A stretch of DNA of 64,000 nucleotides from Actinomycetota bacterium (GCA_009885805.1 VFJZ01000012.1:53244-117243), one strand, 5' to 3'; counted from the first letter of the stretch, positions 18,439-27,501 are shown. Notes: a model not told the origin generated them from the sequence alone. Numbers and translations are program-made.

Positions 18439-19106
18439 ACCCGGCCGGCGATGGTCTCGGAGCGGATCGTCCCCGTGCGCACGGCCCGGGCCCGGAAGAA
18501 CTGCCCGTCGCGCAGGTGCACCGTGACGACCCCGCTCAGGGGCACGCGGTGGCCGCGGCCGTTCACCCGCAGGGTTGCGCCGGCGGCGCCGACCACCGCT
18601 CCGCTCGCCGAGTCGAAGCGGGTGACGCGGAACGTCACGTCGCCGCCGTCCCGCGACACGAGGTCGAGGTCGAGCGGAACGAGCGCGCCCTGGGCAGCGA
18701 AGTCGTCGATCAGCCACCAGACGACCTCGGCGTTGCGCGGCAGCACCGCCGTATCGGCACCGACCGGGGAGGGCACGCCGTCGACCGTGAACTGCCAGCC
18801 GCCGGTCGCCGAGGCGGCGTTGCCGAAGCGCTCGACGAGGCCGGACGCGAAGGTCGGAAAGTACCGGATGGCGATGGGCGTGTCGCGGTGCCCGGCGACT
18901 GCCACGATCTGACCGAGTGCGCTGCGCGACGGCAGCACGTGGGCGGCGTCGTCGGTATCGACGTACGCCCGCACCGAGCCGGTCCGCGTTGCGTCGACGA
19001 GCGTCGTCGGCAGCGTCTCGATCCTGATCGTCGGCGTCGCGGACGCTCCGGCCGGAATGACGAGTACCGCGAACGCTGTCGCGGCGAGTGCCCAGATGGG
19101 CCTCAT
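18435..19106 (-). CDS. secreted DUF4430-like protein, first gene of the B12-riboswitch operon
   Basis: A 223-residue exported protein with a signal peptide (1-23) and a DUF4430-like segment (GGWQFTVDGVPSPV, then RNAEVVWWLID), followed by a beta-rich tail. Unlike the next gene it has no lipobox. It is the first gene after the cobalamin riboswitch. ATG 19106 has a strong AGGAGG (19114-19119 on this strand) at good spacing, which the riboswitch could hide. Probably a soluble or wall-bound cobalamin-capture partner of the lipoprotein; the exact role is inferred from context. Confidence 0.78.
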   Translation of the reverse strand: MRPIWALAATAFAVLVIPAGASATPTIRIETLPTTLVDATRTGSVRAYVDTDDAAHVLPSRSALGQIVAVAGHRDTPIAIRYFPTFASGLVERFGNAASATGGWQFTVDGVPSPVGADTAVLPRNAEVVWWLIDDFAAQGALVPLDLDLVSRDGGDVTFRVTRFDSASGAVVGAAGATLRVNGRGHRVPLSGVVTVHLRDGQFFRARAVRTGTIRSETIAGRV

Positions 19107-19145
19107 GGAAGTGCCTCCTGCTCCTCGAGGGGGACTTGGCGTGGG

Positions 19146-19324
19146 CGGAGGCGGGTGTTCTGACTCGGGGCGTGCTTCCGGCTAACCGGCCGCACCACCT
19201 CCCTTCCCGGCCGTGGCCAGTGGGCGGGTTCATCACCCGACGGTGGAGCGGTACCCCTTACAGCGGCGGGACCGTGCCGGCATTGCACCGGACTTCCCCC
19301 TTGAGCGCCGTACGGCGACCTCCG
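19146..19324 (-). ncRNA. cobalamin riboswitch
   Basis: The minus strand carries a full AdoCbl/cobalamin aptamer. The 5' part has GGGGGAAGTCCGGTGCAA followed by CCGCTGTAA, matching the conserved GGGAA..GGTG..AA..GCTGTAA core. The centre has CCCGCCCACTGG, and the 3' end has the B12 box AGTCAGAACACCCGCC at 19150-19165. The outer stem P1 is CGGAGG (19319-19324) with CCTCCG (19146-19151). About 40 nt separate it from the ATG of the first DUF4430 gene, including a strong Shine-Dalgarno, so translational control is likely; B12 should switch the importer off. Confidence 0.92.
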
Positions 19325-19330
19325 ACGGCG

Positions 19331-19336
19331 ATCGTA
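19331..19336 (-). promoter_or_regulatory. -10 box of the B12 operon
   Basis: TACGAT lies directly after the mrfA stop codon (19337-19339) and 6 nt before the first base of riboswitch stem P1, so transcription would begin at P1 itself. Confidence 0.5.
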
Positions 19337-21592
19337 TCAGCTGGCGAGCATCCGCTGAAGCAGCTGCAACGCTCCGTCCTTCGAGAGCGGTTCGTTGAGG
19401 TTGCCGCACTTCGGCGACTGCACGCACGACGGGCAGCCATCACTGCACGGGCAGTCACGGAGGACGTCACGGGCGTCGGCCGCAAGCGCTTCGAAGCGGC
19501 GGTAGCCGAGGCGCGTCAGACCGATGCCGCCCGGGTGACCGTCGTAGACGAAGATCGTCGGGCGGCCTGTCTGTGGGTGCAGGTTCGTGGAGAGCCCGCC
19601 GATGTCCCAGCGGTCGCACATCGCGTGGAGGGGCAGGACCGAGATCAGGGCGTGCTCGGCGGCGTGGAGCGTCCCCAGCAGGTCGTCTAGGCCCTGGCTG
19701 AGCGCGTCTGGCACCGTGAACCACAGCGCCTGCGTCGGGAAGGTCTGGGGCGGCACCCCGAGGTCGGTGCTGTCGATCACCGTGTGGGATGGCAGCGCCC
19801 TTCGCTGGAATCCGACAACCTGTTCCGTGACGGCGACGCTGCCGAACTCCAGGTCAACGCCGATCGCCCGTCGCCTGCTGTCATGCGCCGTCACCTCGGT
19901 CATCGTGGTCGACTGCACCTGCGTGTACCACTCCTCCGCGAACGGCTGGACGCGGGCGACGCCATCGTCGAGGTCGAGGCCGTGGACGAGGTAGGCCTCA
20001 CCGAGGTGCAGGTAGACGGCACCCTCGTGAACGGTGCGGACGGCGCGTCCGGCCTCGACCGTGCCGAGCAGCACCCCGGTCGTCTCGTCGACGATCGCCA
20101 CGCCGATCGACGACGACGAGCGCAGCGATGTCTCGCCGGCCGGAAACGATCCGCGTGCCCAGGTGATCCCCGCCGGTGTCTCCCGCAGCAACCCCTCTGC
20201 CACCAGGTCGCTCGCCAGCGCGTGGGCGCCCTCGCCGAGGATGGCGTCGTCGTTGACGGTGAGGGGAGCCTCATATGCGGCGCAAGCGATATGAGCGCGG
20301 CGGATCTCGGGACTGGCGTGGTCGAGGATCGCCGCCTCGACCGGCCGGTCGAGCAGCTTGAGCGGGTGCCGGACGAAGTACTGGTCGAGGGCGTCGGCGG
20401 AAGCGACCAGTACGGCGAGTCCCTCGCCGCGGCGACCGGCCCGCCCCCACTGCTGCCGCAGGCTCGCAACAGTGCCCGGGAAGCCGATCGTGATCGCGCA
20501 GTCGAGCAGGCCGATGTCGATGCCGAGCTCGAGGGCGTTCGTGGCGACGATCGCTCGCAACTCGCCATCGACCAGGCGACGCTCGAGCTCGCGGCGCTGC
20601 TCGGGGGTGTAGCCCGCCCGATACGGCGCGATGGCGTTCGCGAGGTGCGGTGCGCGAGCGACAATCGCCTCGCGCGCGATCCGCTGCACCACCTCGACGG
20701 TCCGTCGCGTGCGGCCGAAGCAGATCACGCGCTGCTCACGGGCGACCAGTTCGGCGATCAGCGCGGCGGCCTCGGCCACGGCCGACGCGCGCTCACCCGT
20801 GTCCGCGTCGAGCAGCGTCGGGTTCCAGACCGCGACCGTCCGCGCCGGCCGTGGTGCTCCGTCCGCGCTGACGATCTCGACCGGCTCGCCGACGAGCGCG
20901 CGCATCGCCTCGGCCGGGTTCGCCATCGTCGCGGAGGCGAGCAGGAACCGCGGCGACGCGCCGAGCCCCGCGCAGACCCGGCGCAGCCGTCGCAGGACGT
21001 TGGCCACGTGCGAGCCGAACACCCCGCGGTAGACATGGGCCTCGTCGACGACGACGTGCGTGAGGTTCGCGAGCACGTCGCCCCAGCGGTCAGCGTGCGG
21101 GCAGATGCCGACGTGAAGCATGTCGGGGTTGGTCAGGAACAGGTTGGCGTGCCGCCGCGCGACGGCGCGCGCGCCGCGGTCGGTGTCGCCGTCGTAGAGC
21201 GCCGGCCGCAGCGCCCGTCCGAGCCCGAGCTCGCGCAGCCCGCGCGCCTGATCCTGCGCGAGCGCCTTCGTCGGTGCCAGGTAGATCGCGCGGGCGTGGC
21301 GGTCGTCGAGGAGGGTCTGGAGCACGGGCAGGCCGTACGCGAGCGTCTTGCCGCTCGCCGTGCCGGTGATCACGGCGACATGGGCGCCGGCCCGGGCGCG
21401 GCGCCAGACCTCCGCCTGGTGCGTGTGCAGCTCCGTGATGCCGGCGCCGACCAGCGCCGACCACAGCCGCGGATCGAGGTCGGCGGGCAGCGGTGCCCCC
21501 TGTGCCGCCCTGGCCGGAACGGTCTCCGCGTAGACCAGTCGGGGCTCCGCGCCGCCGCCGAGCGCGAGGATGTCGTCGAACACGCGGCTCAC
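19337..21592 (-). CDS. mrfA: MrfA/YprA-type DEAD-box helicase with DUF1998 zinc domain
   Basis: A 751-residue superfamily 2 helicase of the YprA/MrfA type. Motif I is TGTASGKT, motif II VVDEAHVY, motif III LASATM and motif VI QQWGRAGR. The C-terminal DUF1998/MZB region has a four-Cys cluster (CPCSDGCPSCVQSPKCGN, near 715-732), where MrfA family members bind zinc. Bacillus MrfA acts in a nucleotide-excision-independent pathway that removes mitomycin adducts with the exonuclease MrfB; no mrfB was seen here. Start GTG 21592; the gene follows pheA by 27 nt on the same strand. Confidence 0.88.
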   Translation of the reverse strand: MSRVFDDILALGGGAEPRLVYAETVPARAAQGAPLPADLDPRLWSALVGAGITELHTHQAEVWRRARAGAHVAVITGTASGKTLAYGLPVLQTLLDDRHARAIYLAPTKALAQDQARGLRELGLGRALRPALYDGDTDRGARAVARRHANLFLTNPDMLHVGICPHADRWGDVLANLTHVVVDEAHVYRGVFGSHVANVLRRLRRVCAGLGASPRFLLASATMANPAEAMRALVGEPVEIVSADGAPRPARTVAVWNPTLLDADTGERASAVAEAAALIAELVAREQRVICFGRTRRTVEVVQRIAREAIVARAPHLANAIAPYRAGYTPEQRRELERRLVDGELRAIVATNALELGIDIGLLDCAITIGFPGTVASLRQQWGRAGRRGEGLAVLVASADALDQYFVRHPLKLLDRPVEAAILDHASPEIRRAHIACAAYEAPLTVNDDAILGEGAHALASDLVAEGLLRETPAGITWARGSFPAGETSLRSSSSIGVAIVDETTGVLLGTVEAGRAVRTVHEGAVYLHLGEAYLVHGLDLDDGVARVQPFAEEWYTQVQSTTMTEVTAHDSRRRAIGVDLEFGSVAVTEQVVGFQRRALPSHTVIDSTDLGVPPQTFPTQALWFTVPDALSQGLDDLLGTLHAAEHALISVLPLHAMCDRWDIGGLSTNLHPQTGRPTIFVYDGHPGGIGLTRLGYRRFEALAADARDVLRDCPCSDGCPSCVQSPKCGNLNEPLSKDGALQLLQRMLAS

Positions 21593-21619
21593 GGCGGCAT
21601 CATCGCCCGCGCGGGCCGT

Positions 21620-22465
21620 TCAGGGATCGGAGCGGCGGGCCGCCGGATAGACGCCGAGGACGACGACGAGCGACGAGCGACGCTCGACATCCTCGAGGGC
21701 CCGCTTGACGGTCGCGTCCTCGCAGTGCCCGTCGATGTCGATCGAGAACTGGTAGCGCCAGGGCTCGCCGAGAATCGGGCGGGAGTGCAACGAGACCATG
21801 TTCACGCCGTGGTAGCGGAGCGGCTCGATCGCCTCGTGCAGCGCGCCCGGGCGGTGGTTCGTGACGACGCGCAGCGCGGTCCGCCAGGGCACGCCCTCGA
21901 TCAGCGGCCGCAGCGGGCCGAGGCTGACGGCGACGAAGCGCGTGAAGTTCTCCGGATGGTCGGAGATCTCGGGGACGAGCACCGTCAGCCCGTAGCGCGC
22001 GACCGCTCCCGGCGACGCGATCGCGGCCTGCGTCGGGTCGCCGGCGTCGGCTACGGCGCGGACCGCGTCCGAGGTCGTCGATGTCGCAACCCGCTCGAAG
22101 CGGCCGTTCAGGAACCGCCGGCACTGCTGCAGCGCGACCGGGTGGGAGTAGACCCGCTCGATGCCCTCGATCGCCGCCCCCGCGACTCCGGCCAGACAGT
22201 GCGGGATGTGCAGGACGGTCTCCGCCCCGATCGGGAGCTCGCCGCCGGCGAGCAGATCCCACGTCTCGACCACGAGGCCGGAGAGCGAGTTCTCGATCGG
22301 CAGCACGCCAGCCACCGCCTCGCCTGCAGTGACCGCGGCGAGGACGTCGTCGAAGCTGCCCGCCGAGTAGAGGTCGCCGTCCGGATAGAGGACGGCCGCC
22401 GCCTCGGCGGTGTAGGAGCCGGCGGCCCCCGGATAGGCGATGCGCGGTCGGTGAGGGTCGGTCAT
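21620..22465 (-). CDS. pheA: prephenate dehydratase
   Basis: A 281-residue monofunctional prephenate dehydratase, which makes phenylpyruvate for phenylalanine synthesis. The catalytic Thr-Arg-Phe is in NFTRFVAVS (near 174-182). A C-terminal ACT domain carries SLHSRP in place of the usual ESRP phenylalanine-binding motif, so feedback control is likely. No chorismate mutase domain is present. ATG 22465 precedes the fold; an in-frame GTG at 22486 could add seven residues. It is divergent from thiL. Confidence 0.93.
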   Translation of the reverse strand: MTDPHRPRIAYPGAAGSYTAEAAAVLYPDGDLYSAGSFDDVLAAVTAGEAVAGVLPIENSLSGLVVETWDLLAGGELPIGAETVLHIPHCLAGVAGAAIEGIERVYSHPVALQQCRRFLNGRFERVATSTTSDAVRAVADAGDPTQAAIASPGAVARYGLTVLVPEISDHPENFTRFVAVSLGPLRPLIEGVPWRTALRVVTNHRPGALHEAIEPLRYHGVNMVSLHSRPILGEPWRYQFSIDIDGHCEDATVKRALEDVERRSSLVVVLGVYPAARRSDP

Positions 22466-22521
22466 GGCGGGTGGCGTGGTGGACACGGCCCCGCTCGACG
22501 TGGCGCATCCCGTGGTCAGCG

Positions 22522-22527
22522 TACCAT
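22522..22527 (+). promoter_or_regulatory. -10 box of thiL (leaderless)
   Basis: TACCAT overlaps the upstream ATG 22526 and leaves 7 nt before GTG 22535, which sets GTG 22535 as the start of a leaderless thiL message. Confidence 0.55.
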
Positions 22528-22534
22528 GGTCGCG

Positions 22535-23464
22535 GTGGGCGAATTCGACCTGATCGCGCGTCTGGCGGCCATCCTCGGGTCGCCCGGTGCCGCCGTGTTG
22601 ACAGCGATCGGTGACGACGCGGCGGTGCTCGCGCCCGACCTCGTCGTGGCCACGGACCTCGTCGTCGAGGATGTCCACGTCCGGCGTTCGACGTCGTCCG
22701 TCGCCGACATCGGCTGGAAGGCGCTCGCGGTGAACCTGTCCGACCTCGCCGCGATGGGTGCGCAGCCGGTCGCGGCGGTCGTCGCTCTCGGGCTCGGCCC
22801 CGGCTTCGGCGACGATGACGCGGCGGCGCTCTACGAGGGTCTTAGAGCGTGCGCCGACACGTACGGGTGCCCCGTCGTCGGCGGCGACGTCTCCCGCGCC
22901 GCACAGCTCGTCATCGCGGTGACGGTGATCGGACGGGCCTCTGAGCCGCGGCTCCGGTCGGGAGCGAGGATCGGCGACGTGGTCGCTGTCACCGGCTCGC
23001 TGGGCGGCTCGGAGGCCGGGCGGCTGCTGCTCGAGGGGCTCGCGGTCGCCTCGCCGCACGAGGCCGAACTGGTCGCGCGTCACCGGCGCCCGCTGCCGCT
23101 CCTTGTCGCCGGGCAGCGCCTCGCCGGCGTCGTCCACGCCATGCTCGACGTCAGCGACGGTGTCGCGTCCGACGCGCGCCGTCTGGCCGAGGCGAGCGGC
23201 GTCGCCGTGGAGATCGATCTCGACGCCCTGCCGTTGCAGGCGGGGGTGCAGGAGGTCGCCGCCGCGGCCGGGCGGCTACCGGGCGTGTTCGCTGCGATCG
23301 GCGGCGAGGACTACGAACTGCTGGTCGCGCTGCCCAGTGCGCGACTTGACCCGTCACTCACCGCGATCGGCCGGGTGCGCGCTGGCGAGCCGGCGGTCAC
23401 GTTCGTCGGCGCCGGTGCCGTGGCCGGACTCGCCGGCTACGACCACCTCGCCGTCAGGTCGTGA
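22535..23464 (+). CDS. thiL: thiamine-monophosphate kinase
   Basis: A 309-residue ThiL that phosphorylates thiamine phosphate to thiamine diphosphate. The start GEFDLIARL is the typical ThiL N-terminus. GDDAAV, the ATDLVVEDVHF-like VVEDVHV segment, VGGDVSR and LDVSDGVASD follow, and GGEDYELLVAL is near the C-terminus. I prefer GTG 22535 over ATG 22526 because a -10-like TACCAT covers the ATG. No other thiamine genes are near. The end overlaps the convergent transpeptidase gene by 11 nt. Confidence 0.92.
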   Translation: MGEFDLIARLAAILGSPGAAVLTAIGDDAAVLAPDLVVATDLVVEDVHVRRSTSSVADIGWKALAVNLSDLAAMGAQPVAAVVALGLGPGFGDDDAAALYEGLRACADTYGCPVVGGDVSRAAQLVIAVTVIGRASEPRLRSGARIGDVVAVTGSLGGSEAGRLLLEGLAVASPHEAELVARHRRPLPLLVAGQRLAGVVHAMLDVSDGVASDARRLAEASGVAVEIDLDALPLQAGVQEVAAAAGRLPGVFAAIGGEDYELLVALPSARLDPSLTAIGRVRAGEPAVTFVGAGAVAGLAGYDHLAVRS

Positions 23465-24941
23465 AGACGATCGGCTGGCCGACCTCGACCAACTCGAACA
23501 GCTTCTCGACATCCTTGATGTGCATGCGCACGCAGCCGTGCGAGGCGCGCGTGCCGATCGACCACGCCGACGGCGTGCCGTGCAGCCCGATCGCGGGCGC
23601 CGAGGTGCCGATCCAACGCGTGCCGAGCGGGTTGCCAGCACCGGGCGGGATCGGCTCGAGGCCCTTCGCCCAGGGAGAGTTCGGCGGGATCCAGGTCGGG
23701 TTCTTGAGCTTCTCGGTGATCACGAACGTCCCGACGGGCGTCGGGTACTGGGCGGTGCCGACGGCCACCGGGAACTCGGCGATCAGCTTGCCGTCCTCGT
23801 AGGCACGGACGCGGAACTTCGACTGCTCGACGACCAGTTTCGACTGCGTCGCCTTGAGCAAGGCCGGCCGCGTGATGCCGTCCTGGGGCAGGCCGGCCGA
23901 CTTCTGGAAGCGCCGGACGGCGGCGGCGACGCGGTTGTCGTAGCGGATACTGAGCTTCTTGCGCTTCCAGGCGCCCTCAAGGCGCAGGCGGCGGGTCAGC
24001 GACAGGACGTCCTTACCGCGCGCGCCCGGCATCAACGTCAGGTTGGACGTCAGCTTCTCGGTCGAGTCGATCACGAATGAATGCGTGAACGTCGTGCGAT
24101 TGCCGGCCCGGTCGCTCGCGACGACGGCGACCGCGTGGCGGCCCTGGGCGAGCGTGTGCGTCTCGATGGTGAAGCCCGTCGCGGTCATGGTCGGCTTCAC
24201 GGACTGCCCGTTCAGCGTCGCCGCGACGCGCAGCCTGAGGTTGTCCGAGGCCACCGCGACGAGGAGGGGCGAGTCGGTGTCCTTGATCGTCTTCGGCCAG
24301 GTCGGCGGCGCGAGCACCGGTGCGATGTCGTCGAACCGGATCGGGCGGGTCGCGCCGGTCGTGTTCCCGGCCGCGTCGATCGCCGCGATCTCGAGCGGCT
24401 GCAGCCCTGGCTGAACGCCGGCGGTGATCCGGAAGAGACCGTCGGCGGGGACGACCTGCGTGGCCTCGCCGCCCTCCCAGGCCACGCGCACCGTGACGCC
24501 CGGCTCGGAGCGGCCGGTGACGAGCGGACTCGCGGTCCAGCGCTTCGTCGGCGTCAGGACGGCGAGGTCGGGCGCGGCGGTGTCGTTGCTGAACGACCAG
24601 GTCGTCCGCAGCGTCTCGCCGAAGAGCCCGCCGGACATCGCGCTGATCGAGACGGAGTGGTCGCCGTCCGGCAGATCGAGGCCGTCGAGGGCGATCCGCC
24701 CGTCGAGCACCGTGACGCGCCCGGTCACATCCCGGCCGTCGACCTCCACGCGGAGGTTGCGCAGTGCTTTCGCGTCGGTCGCCAGCGAGATCGCCGGCGC
24801 GGCGTCGGCGACGAGACTACCCGGCGTCGGGCCGACGGTCCCGAAGGTCGTGCGCGTGGAGTAGGCATAGGCCGCGTACCCGCCGCCCGCGGCGGCGACG
24901 ACGAGGCCGGTACCGAGGCTGATCCACCAACGAGCACGCAT
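23454..24941 (-). CDS. L,D-transpeptidase (YkuD) with Ig-like and peptidoglycan-binding domains
   Basis: A 495-residue wall enzyme that would form 3-3 cross-links or anchor proteins. An N-terminal membrane anchor or signal (8-27) precedes Ig-like beta domains (about 40-300), a PG_binding_1-type helical motif (RFQKSAGLPQDGITRPAL, near 345-362) and a C-terminal YkuD domain. The catalytic motif GLHGTPSAWSIG...SHGCVRM has its Cys near 472. A -10-like TAGTAT (24951-24956) lies 9 nt before ATG 24941. Confidence 0.93.
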   Translation of the reverse strand: MRARWWISLGTGLVVAAAGGGYAAYAYSTRTTFGTVGPTPGSLVADAAPAISLATDAKALRNLRVEVDGRDVTGRVTVLDGRIALDGLDLPDGDHSVSISAMSGGLFGETLRTTWSFSNDTAAPDLAVLTPTKRWTASPLVTGRSEPGVTVRVAWEGGEATQVVPADGLFRITAGVQPGLQPLEIAAIDAAGNTTGATRPIRFDDIAPVLAPPTWPKTIKDTDSPLLVAVASDNLRLRVAATLNGQSVKPTMTATGFTIETHTLAQGRHAVAVVASDRAGNRTTFTHSFVIDSTEKLTSNLTLMPGARGKDVLSLTRRLRLEGAWKRKKLSIRYDNRVAAAVRRFQKSAGLPQDGITRPALLKATQSKLVVEQSKFRVRAYEDGKLIAEFPVAVGTAQYPTPVGTFVITEKLKNPTWIPPNSPWAKGLEPIPPGAGNPLGTRWIGTSAPAIGLHGTPSAWSIGTRASHGCVRMHIKDVEKLFELVEVGQPIVFTT

Positions 24942-24950
24942 GGGCTTACG

Positions 24951-24956
24951 ATACTA
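24951..24956 (-). promoter_or_regulatory. -10 box of the L,D-transpeptidase gene
   Basis: TAGTAT on the minus strand, 9 nt before ATG 24941. Confidence 0.45.
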
Positions 24957-24974
24957 CGCGGGCGGCCCGAATCC

Positions 24975-25733
24975 TCACGATGAGCGACTCGCGTTCCGCG
25001 GAATGTTCCCGCGCAGGGCGCGGAAACGGAGCTGCGGAACGCGCCAGGCGGCCTCGAGCACGATCCGCCGCGACATCTTCGAGCCACCGGCGGCCCGGTC
25101 GGTGAACACGATCGGGATCTCCGTGATCGCGAACCCGAGCAGGTGCGCCCGGTAGGTCATCTCGATCTGGAAGGCGTAACCCTCGGCAGTGACGGCGGCC
25201 AGGTCGATCGTCTCCAGGACGCGCCGATCGAAGCACTTGAACCCGCCGGTGAGATCGCGCACGCGGAGGCCGAGGACGAGGCGGGCATAGATACAGCCGC
25301 CGACGGAGATCACCCGCCGCACGAGTCCCCAGTTGTCGACCGCGCCGCCCGCGACGTAGCGCGACCCGAGCGCGAGGTCGGCGCCGTGCTGACGGATGGC
25401 GTCGCGCAGGAGCGGGATGCGCGACGGGTCGTGGGAGAAGTCGCAGTCCATCTCCAGGACCTGGTCGTAGTCACGCGCCAGGGCCCACGCGAACCCCGCG
25501 AGGTAGGCGCGCCCGAGCCCACCCTTCCCCGGTCGATGGAGCACGTGCAGCCAGGGTCGCCCGTCGGCGGCGAGCGCGTCGGCGATGGCGCCCGTACCGT
25601 CGGGCGAGCCGTCGTCGATGACGAGCACGTCGAGGTCCGGCTCCGTTCGCCGGACGACGCCGAGTGCCTCGATCATCCGGTCGATGTTCTCCCGCTCGTC
25701 GTACGTCGGAAGGCAGAGGAGTGCGCCCGGCAC
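24975..25733 (-). CDS. polyprenol monophosphomannose synthase (DPM1-type GT2)
   Basis: A 252-residue GT-A glycosyltransferase that transfers mannose from GDP-mannose to polyprenyl phosphate. LPTYDERENI opens the fold, DDGSPDGT binds the nucleotide sugar, and the catalytic segment LEMDCDFSHDP is followed by LGSRY and GGFKCF, all as in DPM1/Ppm1. No C-terminal membrane domain is present. I use GTG 25733; the frame can open at TTG 25766. The product would feed lipid-linked mannose to enzymes such as the PIG-V protein at 59934. It is divergent from polX with only 19 nt between starts. Confidence 0.9.
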   Translation of the reverse strand: MPGALLCLPTYDERENIDRMIEALGVVRRTEPDLDVLVIDDGSPDGTGAIADALAADGRPWLHVLHRPGKGGLGRAYLAGFAWALARDYDQVLEMDCDFSHDPSRIPLLRDAIRQHGADLALGSRYVAGGAVDNWGLVRRVISVGGCIYARLVLGLRVRDLTGGFKCFDRRVLETIDLAAVTAEGYAFQIEMTYRAHLLGFAITEIPIVFTDRAAGGSKMSRRIVLEAAWRVPQLRFRALRGNIPRNASRSS

Positions 25734-25738
25734 GCGAG

Positions 25739-25744
25739 TATCAT
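25739..25744 (+). promoter_or_regulatory. -10 box of polX (leaderless)
   Basis: TATCAT with 8 nt to the GTG of polX; no Shine-Dalgarno is present. Confidence 0.5.
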
Positions 25745-25752
25745 GGCCGACC

Positions 25753-27501
25753 GTGGCGCTGCGCAACGCGGACGTGGCGGATCTGATCGACCGCCTGGGC
25801 GACCTCTACGAACTCGATGGCGCGGTCGTCTACCGCGTCCTCGCGTATCGCAAGGCGGCGGCGAGGATTCGCCAGACGCCGGAATCCGTCGAGCGGTTGT
25901 CGGAGGAGGGTCGGCTGACCGAGCTCGCCGATGTCGGCGGCACGATCGCGGCGAAGATCGTCGAACTCCGCCAGACCGGCGCGATCGCCGCGGTGGAGCG
26001 CCTCGAGGCCCGGTTCCCGGCCGGCCTCGTCGATGTCATGCGGCTCCCCGGCGTCGGCGCCAAGACGACGCGGAAGATCCACGACGCCCTCGGCGTAGCG
26101 TCGATCGACGACCTGCGCGCGGCGTGCGAGGCCGGCACCGTCCGCGACCTGCCCGGACTCGGGATCAAGGCGGAGGAGCGGATCCTCGCCGCCATTGCCG
26201 CCGGCGGCGGCCCGCGCAAGGGCGCGATCCTGCTCGACCGGGCGCTCGAGCGTGCCGACGAGTTGCTCGCGGCGCTGCGCGCGAGTCCCGACTGCGTCGT
26301 CGCCAGCGAGGCGGGCTCGCTCCGCCGCCGGACCGAGACGGTCGGCGACATCGACCTGATCGCCGCGAGTGATGAGCCGCGTCGGCTGCTCGAGGCGTTC
26401 GCCGGCCTGCCGGTGGTCGCCGAGGTCGGGGCGCTCGGCGACACCAAGGCTTCGATCACGACGCACGACGGCATCGCCGTCGACCTGCGCGTCGTGCCGC
26501 CGGCCTCGTTCGGGAACCTGCTCCAGCACTTCACCGGCTCCCGGGCCCACAACGTGGCGATGCGGGAGGAGGCGGTCAAGCGCGGCCTGTCGATCTCCGA
26601 GTGGGGCATCACCGAGACGGAGGCGGGCGTCGTCCATCGGATGGAGGACGAGAGCGACGTCTACCGCTTTCTCGGCTACGCACCTGTACCGCCCGAGCTA
26701 CGCGAGGACGGTGGTGAGCTGGCCGCAGCCCGCGCCGATGCGCTGCCGGCCCTCGTCGAGATCGCCCAGATCCGCGGTGACCTGCACGCGCACACGACGG
26801 CCTCCGACGGTCAGGACTCGATCGCGGCGATGGCCGCCGCGGCGATCGAGCGCGGCTACGGCTACCTCGCGATCACCGATCACTCGCACGGCGTCGGCAT
26901 GGGGATCGGCCTCGACCCGGCGGCCTGCCTGGCGCACGCCGCGCGCGTTCGCGAGCATGCCGAGACACTCACGCCGTCGTTCCGCCTCCTTGCGGGCGTC
27001 GAGGTCGACATCATGGCCGACGCGTCGTTGGCGTATCCGGACGACGTGCTGGCGTCGCTCGACTGGGTCGTCGCCTCCGTCCACCAGTCGCTCAGGCAGG
27101 ATCGGGCGCGGATGACGGCACGGCTCGTCGCGGCCGCCAGCCACCCGCACGTGGACGTGATCGGACATCCCTCCGGGCGGCAGCTCGGCCGGCGCGACCC
27201 GAGCGACTTCGACCTCGCGGCCGTGATCGCCGCCTGCGTGGAGCACGGAACGTTCCTCGAGATCAACGCCAGTCCGCGCCGCCTCGACCTGTCGCCGCCG
27301 GCCGCACGGAGTGCGATCGAGGCCGGCGTCGGCATCATCATCTCGACCGACGCGCACCGCACCGCGACGCTCGCGAACATGCGCTACGGCGTCGCGATGG
27401 CCCGGCGCGCCTGGGCGACGCCGGGCGCCGTGCTGAACACCCTGGAGTGGGACGATCTCGCGGCGCGGATGAAGCCCCCTACGACACGGCCGCGGGCATG
27501 A
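25753..27501 (+). CDS. polX: DNA polymerase/3'-5' exonuclease, family X with PHP domain
   Basis: A 582-residue bacterial PolX used in gap filling and base excision repair. The N-terminal 8-kDa and helix-hairpin-helix regions (LPGVGAKT, LPGLGIKAEE) are followed by the polymerase palm with GSLRRRTETVGDIDLI (metal ligands in GDID) and the nucleotide-binding GSRAHN. The C-terminal half (from about 335) is a PHP phosphoesterase: DLHAHTTASDG, ITDHSHG, GVEVDIM, VIGHPSGR and STDAHRT give the His/Asp metal site of the exonuclease. GTG 25753 starts the conserved NADVADLIDRL. Confidence 0.94.
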   Translation: MALRNADVADLIDRLGDLYELDGAVVYRVLAYRKAAARIRQTPESVERLSEEGRLTELADVGGTIAAKIVELRQTGAIAAVERLEARFPAGLVDVMRLPGVGAKTTRKIHDALGVASIDDLRAACEAGTVRDLPGLGIKAEERILAAIAAGGGPRKGAILLDRALERADELLAALRASPDCVVASEAGSLRRRTETVGDIDLIAASDEPRRLLEAFAGLPVVAEVGALGDTKASITTHDGIAVDLRVVPPASFGNLLQHFTGSRAHNVAMREEAVKRGLSISEWGITETEAGVVHRMEDESDVYRFLGYAPVPPELREDGGELAAARADALPALVEIAQIRGDLHAHTTASDGQDSIAAMAAAAIERGYGYLAITDHSHGVGMGIGLDPAACLAHAARVREHAETLTPSFRLLAGVEVDIMADASLAYPDDVLASLDWVVASVHQSLRQDRARMTARLVAAASHPHVDVIGHPSGRQLGRRDPSDFDLAAVIAACVEHGTFLEINASPRRLDLSPPAARSAIEAGVGIIISTDAHRTATLANMRYGVAMARRAWATPGAVLNTLEWDDLAARMKPPTTRPRA

